DNA from: Serendipita indica DSM 11827
Taxonomy: Eukaryota; Basidiomycota; Agaricomycetes; Sebacinales; Serendipitaceae
DNA length: 64,000 nucleotides
Assembly (NCBI GenBank): GCA_910890315.1
Contig: CAJVGD010000010.1
Location: forward strand, 620,001-684,000
Direction of reading: 5' to 3'
Below, piece by piece: positions 21,924 through 33,700 of this stretch; within the stretch, counting starts at the first letter, position 1, and the number at the start of each line of letters is the position of its first letter. The notes beneath the pieces are model-generated. The model saw only the letters and a program-made list of their open reading frames with translations. It did not search any database and had not been told where the DNA came from. The position numbers and the translations under genes were made by a program.

Positions 21924-24900
21924 ATGACATCTGGACTAATTATTGACGATCCTAGGTATCAAATTTGGCGTCCAAGCACCAAACCGTCTCCAGCGCCCAA
22001 GTCGCTCGACGAAGCGACTGTTCTCCCACTGGCAAATGCAGGTATTCTCAGCATGCTCACCTACCACTGGCTGTCCCCAATCATGAAGCTTGGCTACCAA
22101 CGAACGCTCCAAGCTACCGACCTCTGGAAGATGGACCCATCGCGTGAGTCGACGCTCCTGACGGAGAGATTCGACGAATCATGGGCACGAAGGCGTGCTG
22201 TAGCAGACGAGTGGAATGCACGGCTCGAAAAGGGAGAACTCTCGCCTTCATTGCGTCTCAAGGTCACATGGATGCTCCGGTGGATGTTTTGGAAAGGGAG
22301 GAGTGTCGACGAAATGGAGAGGAGCTGGCGGCTCAAGGATGGGAGGAAGCGTGCGTCCATTGCTTGGGCACTGAACGATGTGCTTGGGTGGGAATTTTGG
22401 GTGGGCGGTATCTTCAAAGTCGTGGGAGATACGTCGCAGCTCATGGGTCCCATTATCATGAAGGTATGTCTTCATGAACCTCTAATGAACAAGTCTCGAC
22501 CTTTTGAACAGGCTCTTATCAACTTTGGGACAGAACGAGCGACGGCTCGTGCCCACGGTCGTGAACCTCCAAACATTGGTCGCGGTATCGGGATGGCACT
22601 GGGCCTTTTTCTCTTGACTATTCTCAACAGTATATGCCAGCACCAATTTTTCTGGCGTAGTATGGCTTCAGGTCTTCTGGCGCGGACAGCTCTCGTTGGA
22701 TCACTCTACAAACGCGGGCTGTCTCTCACTCCACATGAGCGGACGCTACATCCCGCATCAGCGCTTGTTAACCACATGTCGACTGATATTTCTCGAGTAG
22801 ATTATGCGGCTCAGTGGTTCCATGCAGCATGGACCGCACCCATCCAAGTGGTCGTGTGCCTCATTATTCTGCTTGTTCAGATGGGACCTACTGCGCTCGC
22901 AGGATTCGCTCTCTTTATTCTCATTATTCCTATTCAAAAGAGCGCCATGGCATACCAGTTCAACGTCCGCAAGCGAAGCATGATCTGGACAGATCTTCGT
23001 GCTAAGCTGCTGCAAGAGCTCCTTGGTGCGATGCGCATTATCAAGTACTTTTGCTACGAGGTTCCATATTTGGAGCGAATTTCGACCATTCGCAAGAGCG
23101 AGCTCCGAGGAATACGACGAATTCTCATTGCACGCGCGGCAAAGTAAGTGCTCTGACTTTCGGTTCGGACTAGGAACTAACCCAGATGTAGCGTGGCCAT
23201 TGCGTTCTCTCTGCCTGCCGTTGTTGCTATACTTGGTCTTATCACTTACGCACTTGCTGGAAGACCATTTATCCCTTCTATCGTCTTTCCATCACTTGCA
23301 CTCTATAACCTCCTCCGACAACCTCTTATGTTCCTTCCACGCGCACTTTCCGCCACTGCCGATGCGAAAAACGCGTTCGAGCGTCTCGATGTTACGTTCA
23401 CTGCCCAGCTCATGAAGGAAGTAGCCCTTCCGATCGATCACACTCTAGAAAATGCTATAGAGGCAAAAGATGTGACGTTTGAATGGGAGCAAACACCCGA
23501 GCAGGCTGCAGGCGCCAGAGGAAAGGGTAATGAGAAGAGACATGGGAGGAAGAAAGACGAGAAGAAAGATGCAGAAAAACGCACAGCGAGTGCTACGCCA
23601 ACTTCGCAAACTCCGTTTTCGGTCAAGAACTTGACGATGACAATTCCTCGTGGACGATTGTACGCCATTGTGGGCCCTGTGGGATCAGGGAAGACGTCAA
23701 TACTCTCTGGATTGATTGGAGAAATGCGCACCACGAGTGGGAGCGTCAAATTTGGTGGAAGTGTGGCATATTGCAGCCAGATGGCATGGATTCAGAACGC
23801 AACAGTTGTGAGTGACGACTGCCTTGGCTCGGCTGCTCGATTGTTGATGATGATTTAGAAAGACAATGTTCTGTTTGGCCGAGACTACAACGAGGAGCGG
23901 TATTGGAATGCGATTCGCAATGCGTCGCTCATGTCTGATTTGGAGCTATTACCGGATGGGGATCTCACCGAAGTACGTTGCATACCCACGGCCGCTCAGC
24001 TACTGACTGGTGGTAGATCGGAGAGAAAGGAATCAGTGCGTACAATCATAGGACTGGCTAATTACTGACTGTGTAAAGATCTTTCTGGTGGGCAAAAGCA
24101 ACGAGTAAGTGGCATGTTTGCCTCTTCTTCATGTCTAACAGATGTCAGGTGAACATTGCTCGCGCGCTCTACTCCGACGCAGATGTCGTACTCATGGACG
24201 ATCCGTTGTCGGCCGTCGACGCACACGTCGGCAAGGCACTCTTTGACAATGCCATCCTGTCCCTGCGTAACCAAGGAAAATCAGTCCTCCTCGTCACACA
24301 TGCCCTACACTTTGTCTCTCGAGCAGATTACATCTACACCATCGAGAACGGACGCATCTGTGAAGAGGGCATGTACGACCAGTTGGTGGAAAAGGACGGT
24401 CCATTTTCTCAACTCATGAAGGAGTTTGGTGGTGAGAGCGTAGAGGATACAGCTGGAGTCGACCCGGATGTACTAGCGCAGGAACAACGTGATAGTGAGG
24501 CTGTCACAGATGGCGGAAAGGGAAGATACCTGGTTTCGCAGGCTGTAGGAAAAGCAGCCGGAACGGGCAAGCTCGAAGGAAGGCTCATCGTCTCCGAAAA
24601 ACGAACAGTAGGATCCATTTCATCTAATGGTAAGTCGACTGTTAGTGTAATGAAATAATATCTGACCCTTATAGTCTATAGAACGTATGTAGGCGCATCG
24701 AAAGGCTGGATCACTCTACCAGTGGTGATACTCGCAGCAGTTTTGATGCAAGGCATGCTTGTTGGCCCTGTACGGCTCTTTACTGACATGATTCTAGCAT
24801 CTCAGGTAATGAACAACTATACACTAGTCTGGTGGCAAGAGAAGTGAGTGCGACTCTACTACTTGGTATTTATACTGACTCGTGATTAGCTCCTTTCATT

Positions 24901-27210
24901 GGAAAGTTGGCTACTATATGGCACTCTATACTGCGCTCGGTATCATACAAGCACTCTTCACTTTTGCGTTTGGAACAGCAATGGGATGGCAGTCTTATCT
25001 CGCATCAAGTAACCTTCACCGCACGTCTATCATCCGAGTATTTCATGCGCCAATGTCCTTTTTCGACACGACACCTCTGGGCCGAATTCTGGGAGTGTTT
25101 GGAAAGGATATCGATACTGTCGACAATCAACTCGCTGGTGCGTAAAGAAAGCATCACTGATTCTAGGCTGACTGCTCCTCAGAGTCTATGCGCATGTGTA
25201 TGTTGGGCCTCCATCCGCTTTGCGACCCTCTGATGCTTCTATCTCTAGTCGTCCTCGCAGTCGCCAACGTGCTTGGCTCCGTGATTCTCATCGCCATATT
25301 TCTATACTACTTCCGTATGTACATCTATTTACATGTACTGCGTCGACTGACGTGAGTAGTCGCAGCTGTGGTTATTATCAGCCTTGGATACCTCTACTTT
25401 GCCAACTATTACAGAGAGAGTGCTCGAGAGCTCAAACGACTCGACTCTGCATTGCGTTCGTTGCTCTATAGCCACTTTGCCGAGAGTCTCTCGGGCCTGG
25501 CAACCATCCGTGCATATGGCGAGACTCAGCGGTTCATCAAGGACGACCATTATTTTATCGACTTGGAGAATCGTGCGCTGTTTCTTACAATCACAAACCA
25601 GGTTTGCCTCGTACTAACTCTGAGAGTGGACTGTTGACGGGTCATTATTTAGCGTTGGCTGTCGATCCGGCTCGACTTTCTCGGTGGCCTGATGGTACTT
25701 GCGGTCGGCATCATGTGCGCTGTGGGGATCAATGGAATCTCGCCAGCACAGATTGGTCTCGTGTTGTCGTATACGACGGCTTTGACGCAGCTATTTGGTA
25801 TGGTCACACGGTAAGTCGTCTCGTTACCCAGCCGATCTCGGCGACTGAATCATCCTAGCCAAAGTGCAGAAGTCGAGGTATGCCCCCCAGCTCCACAGCA
25901 TGTATTAGTTTGACGGGATGTAGAACAACCTAAACGCCGTAGAGCGTGTCGTACAATACACGAGTGCGGATAGGATTCAACAAGAAGCGACGCACGAGCC
26001 TACCGACTATCCTCTCCCCAAGGATTGGCCAATCAGAGGGAAACTCGAACTGGAGAATGTTGTCATGAGCTACAGACCTGGACTTCCTCCTGTACTCAAG
26101 GGCATCTCGATGAGCATTGAGCACGGAGAGAAGATTGGTGTCGTTGGTCGGACGGGTGCAGGAAAGACGGTGTGTTCAATTGTCTTTATCAAGTGTGAAG
26201 AAGCTTACAGGATTATGTAGTCGCTGCTCACGGCGCTCTACCGATTGCAAGAGCCGACATCGGGAACGATAAAGTTGGACGGGTGGGGAATTTCTACACC
26301 TATGTTCCAGAGTGATGCATGACTAGACATTCTCATTAGGATTGACACGTCAAAACTCGGTCTACGCGACTTGAGATCAAAGTTGGCGATTATCCCGCAG
26401 GAGCCGGTCCTCTTCCAAGGTATGTACACATACTTCCACAGCTCCGTATTCTGTTACTCACTCGACGCCGTAGGAACGATTAGAACCAATCTTGATCCAT
26501 TTTCGCAATACAGTGACGCACACCTGAACGACGCGCTTCGACGAGCGCATTTGCTCGACTCGGAGCCGCTCCCCAAGGCAAAACAAGTTGCCATCACGGA
26601 AACAGAAGGCGATAGGGAGAATGAGGATGCTGGAGAGGTGACGAGTGCCACACCCCGCAATCGATTTTCACTCGACTCTGTCGTCGATTCAGAGGGTGCG
26701 AATTTCAGTGTCGGCGAGCGGTCGCTATTGTCACTAGCACGTGCGCTCGTCAGGGATACGAAGATTATCTGCCTAGATGAGGCGACGTACGCGTCCTCTT
26801 TCCCACCTCAGCCTTTGATGAGTTGACATTTGGCAGGGCGTCTGTGGATCTAGTGACTGATAATCAAATCCAATATACCATTCAGACTGAATTCAAGGAC
26901 CGGACCTTGGTGTGCATTGCGCATCGACTCGTATGTGCCTTCTTTCGCTCTCTCTTCAGTCTCTGACCTTTCTCGCATAGAGGACGATTCTTTCCTATGA
27001 TAGAATGTGGGTCTATTACTCGTCGTGAATAGGGTCCCTGATAACAATGATTATAGATGCGTGATGGAGGCGGGTCGGATCGTTGAATTTGGACCGCCAG
27101 AAGTATTGTTCGAAGATGAGGCGGGTCTCTTCAGGGGTATGTGTGACCGGTCATCCATTTCTGTCGACGACATTCGCGCGGCGGTCAAGACACGAGAGTT
27201 GGCAAAGTAG
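21924..27210 (+). CDS. full-size ABC transporter, subfamily C (YOR1-like)
   Basis: Twenty exons, all phase-consistent, give about 1454 residues (first 21924-22463, last 27057-27210). Layout is TMD1-NBD1-TMD2-NBD2 without an extra N-terminal TMD0. The first membrane domain follows [16 protein letters not shown]1 has Walker [10 protein letters not shown], signature [10 protein letters not shown] and Walker [20 protein letters not shown]2 has Walker [10 protein letters not shown], a variant signature [16 protein letters not shown] and Walker B IICLDEAT. These are YOR1/MRP-type features. It is probably a plasma-membrane drug or organic-anion exporter using ATP; the substrate cannot be read from sequence. 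A basic Lys/Glu linker of ~45 residues lies in NBD1 before the Walker A. All motifs are intact. Confidence 0.93.
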
Positions 27211-27761
27211 TCGTCCCATCCAAATTACTGCCGGCATATACACGTCGCATGGCAATTTTCTCAACCTTTCAGTTGGCGCTTACGACATGGTGGCCAAGCC
27301 GGCTCGTATCATCTCGTATGGATAGTTTAATAGAGTCTACAAATAAAGCCGGGCCCCGTTCCCTGTTTAATGAGATCACTGGCCCTTGATCCCAGCTCAC
27401 ATGCTTGTTCTGTCGTTGTATCACCCTTTGTTCTTCACGTGCGTGGTGTTTCTCTCAGAAGATGTCTGGGGCTGTGTGGCTGATCCGAGCATATGGGCCA
27501 AGCAAACCTGGTTCATATGTACGCGCGTACAGTATATATGTGCCAAGATGAAGCATATGGACCCTTGCAGAGATGAGGGTTGCACGTCTTCCCGGGTTTA
27601 GCGCCACATATATCCGTCGACATTCTAAAGATTCTTTTCAGGAAAGGATGCGTTCAATCCGTTTATTACACGTTTGATCGTACAGAGCAACATTGAGATG
27701 CATTGGTAAAAAGTCGAGGACGTTGAGTCGCAGTGAATAACTCCTTTGGATCCCAGGAAAA
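27211..27761. other. convergent 3' spacer
   Basis: About 550 bases between the convergent ends of the ABC transporter and the permease. No gene recognised. Confidence 0.4.
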
Positions 27762-29814
27762 TCAGCCTGAGAAAAGAATGCGATATGTCTTCTTCCACCA
27801 TGGCTGAGCCGCGAGCTCTGCGCGGTATTCGCGCATTTGTTCGACGGTGTACCAGCACTTTCGACCAGTCTGTAAGAAACGTGTGAGCACGGGAGTTATC
27901 GCAAAAGGGGAAAGAGAGAACATACGTCGAGGTCAATCTCGTGTGCCCTCTGTGGGGTCGTTCGCTTCCAAAGGTATCCAACGACATAGCAGGCAATGAC
28001 GACTGGAAGGGCGAGATAGACTTTGAAGAAATTGCTGGCGACTTCATTCGGATCATCGCTCATGCCCCCAATGGGCCAAATGGCAATATACGCCTGGGCG
28101 AGGAGAACGAGGAAGACGAGAATGAGACCGATCCAGCTTCCCCATACACCAAACATGGCTCTGAATGGCAATTCCTCGACGCTGTGACCCTGGACGGCCC
28201 ACGCACGGCGGAAACGAATGTGGCAGAGCATGATGGAACCCCAGGTGAAGAGAGTGGAGAGACCGGAAAGGGCGAGGAGCCATGCAAAGACTTCGTCGGA
28301 TGCGGCGGTCAAGTTGACATAGGCGAGGGGTCCAAAGGCCAAAATGAAGACAACGGCCCAGAGTGGACGACCGGATTTGTCAACGTACGCAAACACTTTG
28401 GGTGCGTATCCGGTTTCGGCGAGGGCGGCGAGTGTGCGGGAGCCACCGTAGACGCAGGAGAGACCGATACTGAGGACGGAGATGCAAATGGTCACGTTGA
28501 TGAGGTGGTTGATACCCTTGATATGTGCACGGTCGAGGACGCGGACGAATGGAGACGCAGCGGCGGTTCCACCTCCAAAGAGAAGGAATTCGTCGTTGTA
28601 AGGCAGGAGGAGACCGATCATGAGGAGGGAGAGGATGTAGATGATGGTGATACGCCAAAAGGTGTTCTTGATCGCACTGGGCATCGTCTTGCGTGGGTTG
28701 GGCGTCTCCGAAGCGGCGAGTCCGACGAGTTCGGTACCTGCAAAGGAAAAGGCGGCGGTGACAAACACGGCGCAGACTCCCTTGAATCCATTGGCGAATG
28801 CACCTGGGTTATGCCAGAGCGAGCCACCGATGTAGCGGTCATATTCTCCTCCAGCTGGGCCTCCACCGCAGACGAGAACGACAGCAATGAAGATGAACAT
28901 GATCACGACGAAGAGCTTGAGACAGCTGGACCAAAACTCTTCTTCTGCGTATCCGAGGGTGCCGAATACGTTGATGAGCACGATTGCAAGGAAGAAGATG
29001 GTGATCCAGGCGGCGAGTGGGATTTTTGCCGCGTTTTGCCAGTAACCAACGGTGATACCTGCAGCGGTGATTTCGAGTGGGAGTACGACGGCCCATTGGA
29101 GGACATAGTTCCAACCCATGGCAAAGCCCCAGGCAGGGTCGAGCATACGAACGGCGAGAGCGTAAAAGCCACCGGAAAGAGGGTAAAGGATGGCCATTTC
29201 ACCAATAGCTTGGCAGGTCATGAGTACCATGAAACCGATGATGATCCAATCCAGGATGAGGGCAGCAGGTCCACCCACTGCCAGGGCTCCACCTGAACCG
29301 ATGAAGAGACCGGTACCAATCGAACCACCGACAGCAATCATTTGCAAGTGTCGTGGACGCATCTTTTGCTGCAACATTGGATCTAACGTGGGATTGTTAC
29401 GACTTGTCCGATTCGAAAATAGCGTAAAACATACTCTCGTAGTGTAGCAGTTCATTTTGCTCTGCATTACCACCGGCGACTACTTGGCCACTGTGAGGTG
29501 GAGTTAGTTCAGACGCGCCGGTGACAGGTCAAGTGAATGGGCGACAACGGCGGCGACGAGATGACGTCGATGGCGATGGAGATAAGAAACACTCACCCAG
29601 TCGTCGCAGGAGCACGCTTAAACGACTCGAACGTGAGCCCGAGTCGGGTCCAGATCGATTCTTGCTTGGGATCGTAGAGACCCTGACCGGCTGGGGTGAC
29701 ATGATGATGTCCACCACCGCCAGAACCAGGAGCTTCAACGGGTGATCCTGAGCCGTCCTTTTTTTCGTAAACGGCGTCGTCGTTAATAGCTTGTTTCTTT
29801 TCGAAATCGGACAT
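27762..29814 (-). CDS. amino-acid permease (fungal AAT/YAT family)
   Basis: Exons 29814-29597, 29490-29435, 29382-27926 and 27869-27762 give 612 residues. An N-terminal hydrophilic segment of ~90 residues leads to MLQQKMRPRHLQMIAVGGSI and IGTGLFIGSG, the hallmark first membrane helix of the APC superfamily yeast amino-acid transporters. About twelve membrane segments follow, with FSFAGTELVGLAASE in TM6 and SGLSTLFTW in TM10. The C-terminal tail contains the PWWKKTYRILFSG ending. It should be a proton-driven plasma-membrane amino-acid importer; specificity is not readable. The short second exon (56 bases) carries QVVAGGNAEQNELLHYE. A 451-codon open frame on the opposite strand is a shadow. Confidence 0.93.
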
Positions 29815-30750
29815 GACTACTGGGGGGCGAGGACGATTAAAGTGCCTTCAAGCCTGGGTAGAACGTCGACGAAGACGAGGAGAAGAGGGGAGGAGTAGGG
29901 AGAAGATTCCAACGATACTGGTAATGAGCAGATGGGGCCTTTATACCAGGTTGTGGATGAACCATATGGCGCATCGTTCATCATGCCCCTCGGCACTTTT
30001 GCCACGCGAGTCGAGGTACAAACACAAGTGGATCCAGTTGAATGCACCGCCAGCGATACCCTTATCACCTATCGCTCCGGGTTCTACAGGGCCGGTATTA
30101 CGACGAGGCTACACGGGATAAGAGTAAATTGTAGAATATTAGTAGCACTGATACTATTCGAATTTGACTGAAACCCGCAACAACGGGGGAAACTGCCGTC
30201 GCTAACACCGGGCGACCGCATGGGTCACCCACGTTATCTTGTCATGGCCCATCTTTACGCCCGCCGCCGGCCAGTCCAGTCGTGTGCCAAGTATTGTCAC
30301 ACTGCACACCCCGGAATACTCGCTATATCCTCTTTCGGCCACTCTTTCCCTAATTACGTTGTGGGATGTTGCGTGGGCTTCTCGTGGTGTCACTGCCCTC
30401 ACTCAGCCGACCTTCTTCTAGCCATATTTTCTCTGCGCCTTCGCTAAAACAAATCCCTTTCATCTTCTAGACACTCGTTCTGGGCACAGACCGAGTGCCG
30501 TCGTCTGCCGCCGGTGGGGCTACGTCTCGACTTACGCCCACTCAGTTTCATGATCTGCCTCGACTCTTTTCGCTGAGCTCGGCCCTCTCTCTTTCACGTT
30601 CTCGCTCCTACTTCCAAATTCGCTTCCAGTCTCCACGAATAGAATAAGACTCGTCGGGTCTAGGGTTGTCATCTCGCCTCTTATCGCTTCCATGAATATT
30701 ATGATCCGGCCCATCCATGGTGACCGACTGCAACCCATCAGCTTTCCACG
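29815..30750. promoter_or_regulatory. divergent intergenic region
   Basis: About 935 bases separate the divergent starts of the permease and the second NACHT-WD40 gene and should contain both promoters. No coding exon found. Confidence 0.4.
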
Positions 30751-33700
30751 ATGTCAGCAAGAAAGTCTGACAAACCTAAGAAACTTCTCACTACTGTGAA
30801 TTCATCAGGGTACCCATATCCTGGACGAAGCTCGTCAAGTAAGAGGGATCCAGTCTACGACACGGCCAACACCGTCCTCGACGTGGTGGCGAATATAGCC
30901 GAGGGATCAGATATACTCGCTCCTCTAAAGGCAGCTTGTCGAACAACAAAAGCCATCCTCGAAACCATCCAGGTGGGTTGACGAAGCGGATCTGAAGCCG
31001 AATCTAACGAATCCGACAGGGAATAGAGAACAACCAAGAGGAATGGACCGACCTAGTGCGACGGCTCAAGGAATACATGTCAGCACTCGAGAAACAGATC
31101 GCCATCTTCGAGTCCTATCCTCAAGAAGATCGAGCTGTCGACAAGGCATTCAGGCAACCACTCATCCACTATGTGAAGTACGTTTACAACCCGAGTTACT
31201 TCAATATGTTGACAAATATAGATATTTGGAAGGCATCCACGACATGGCTATTGAATTGAACCAGAAACGTAACCGCAAGCTCGGCTTTTTGAAAGCATTT
31301 AGCAAAGTCAAAGTTGATGCAGAACAGATACGGAAACTCAATCGAGATATGGAGGATCAGCATAGCCAGTTCATGGTACGAACACCACTGGGTTTATTCA
31401 CATAATCATCGGTCACACAGGAAGCGCTGGCTCTTTTTACTGGGATGCATGTTCAAGCCATCAAACGGACAGGTAAGCCGTGACTTCTGTCTGTATTTCG
31501 TACTGATTGTTTCGGAGTCAACGCATCTACAATACTTCAGCTGCCTACTATAACGTTTGTCGCATCCTCAGTCCACAACACCTGTCTCGATGGAACGCGC
31601 AAGGATGTCCTTCAGATGATCTGGGACTGGGCCGACAGAGACTCGTCGGAGAAGCCGATATTCTGGCTTTGCGACATTGCCGGCTCTGGGAAATCAACAG
31701 TAGCCATGTCTACAGTGGAGAACTGGCGAAGGAAAGGAGCGCTTGGTGGCGCATTCTTCTTCTCCATGTCTAGTAGCGAGGCGTCGACGACCGAAAAATT
31801 TTGTTCAACCATTGCAAGGGACCTTGTCTACTACATTCCCCAGTTGGCACCGCACATCGCCGAGGGTATCAAGCGGAACCCCTCCATCATGCGAAGTTCG
31901 TTTCTAGAACAGTTCCAGACCCTCGTCATCGACCCCCTAAACCTTCAGCAGGAGCGCGTCATCCTCGTTCTCGACGCACTCGATGAATGCAGGTCTGCAT
32001 CGCAGAGACGAGAGCTTGTCCAAACTATTTCGACTGCTGTTCGAGGCAGCAAGAATCTCAAGATATTCATGACGAGTCGACCGGACCCCGTCATTCAGGC
32101 GGTCCTCGGATCCCTCTCGATCAAATCCAAGTTGGAGGATCGCCTGCACGATGTCAGTCATCGTGACAATGTCGATGATATTGCGGTCTACATACATCGA
32201 ACGCTAGATGGAGTGTTGCCGGAGGACAAGAGGCAACGATTGATCGAAAAAGCGAACGGATTGTTCATTTGGGCGAGCACTGCATGCCGGATGCTCACCA
32301 ATGAAACCACTCTCAACACTCCTGAGAACACATATGATCAGCTGGTATCTTTGGATCGACCTGGAGCTATAGACGAAGTGTATAGGCTCGTCTTGGAGCG
32401 CATAGACGCGGATTCTCGCCGGGTTATGTGTCAAATGCTTGCTATGGTACTTGTAGCGTTCGAGCCGCTGACCGTAGACGATTTGGACGACCGTCTAAAA
32501 CTTGCTGGAATTCAAGGTAGTGGTAAAGCGTTGGTGCAGAATCTGGGGAGCGTACTTAGCGTGGACCCACGTACAAATCTGATTCAATTCCGCCATCCCA
32601 CACTCGTGGAGTACCTTCGACGTTGCTCCGTCCCGACTGTCAACAACCGCCATAACGTCTTCATCGACGTAGCCAATGCACATGGTCAAGCGGCATTGTG
32701 GTGTCTCAAACGCCTCAGGTCCCCGACTGATGGCCTGAAGTTCAACGTCTGTCAAATTGAGTCATCTTTCTACCTCAATAGACAGCTCCCGGACCTTGAG
32801 GCCAGAGTCTCAAAGTTTATTTCAAAAAGACTCCGATATGCCAGCTCCCATTGGTTGTTTCATGTATCGGAAACCAGCGACAACTGGCGACGTGCGTTCA
32901 AAAGCGAACTTCTATGGATTATTCAAAGCCCATATGTGTTTTATTGGATGGAGATTCTGAGCTTCACTGGAGGAGTGTTGCGAGCGATCGCCGGTCTTCA
33001 AGCTGCGATAGGTCAAGCTGGAGTGAGTGGTCCATTCCAATGGATTCTGATTCTGACACAAAAGTAGTTTGAAGAGGATATTATAGGTAGAATCATTGAG
33101 ATCCGGCGGTTTTTGATAGTATTTTCGGTGCCGATCCAGGACAGCGCTCCACATATCTACATCTCGGCGCTTCCATTTACTCCCACAAATTCGATCCTAC
33201 ATAGTGAGCTCGCAAAGAAATATAAAAATACTCTCACTGTGACGCAAGGGCTGGAGGAGACCTACCCGGTGCTTCCTAGAACTCTGCAAGGACACAAGGG
33301 CAGGGTGCATGCTGTTGCATTTTCGCCAGACGGCTCGCGAATTGTCTCTGGCTCGGAGGACAGCACAATACGACAATGGGATGCAGAGACCGGTAAGCCA
33401 TTGGGAAGGCCACTCAGAAGTCATGAACGCTCTGTGAACGCCGTCGCATTCTCACCAACCGGCTCACAATTTGTCTCTGGTTCGTCGGACAATACTATCC
33501 GACTGTGGGATACAAGTAGCGGTCAGCTTCTGGGAGAGCCGCTTCAAGGTCACGAAGCGTCGGTCATCACTGTTGCATTCTCGCCAGACGGGTCTCGAAT
33601 CGCCTCTGGATCCGACGATAGTGTGATTCGATTATGGGACGCTAACACTGGTCATCATCTCGGAGACCCATTACGAGGTCATGGGGGGTCCGTCTTAGCC

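Noticed and set aside
27941-29296. 451-codon open frame on the strand opposite the amino-acid permease
   Set aside because: It mirrors the permease exon exactly, is rich in Asp/Glu/Gly as expected from the complement of a hydrophobic coding strand, and has no family motif.
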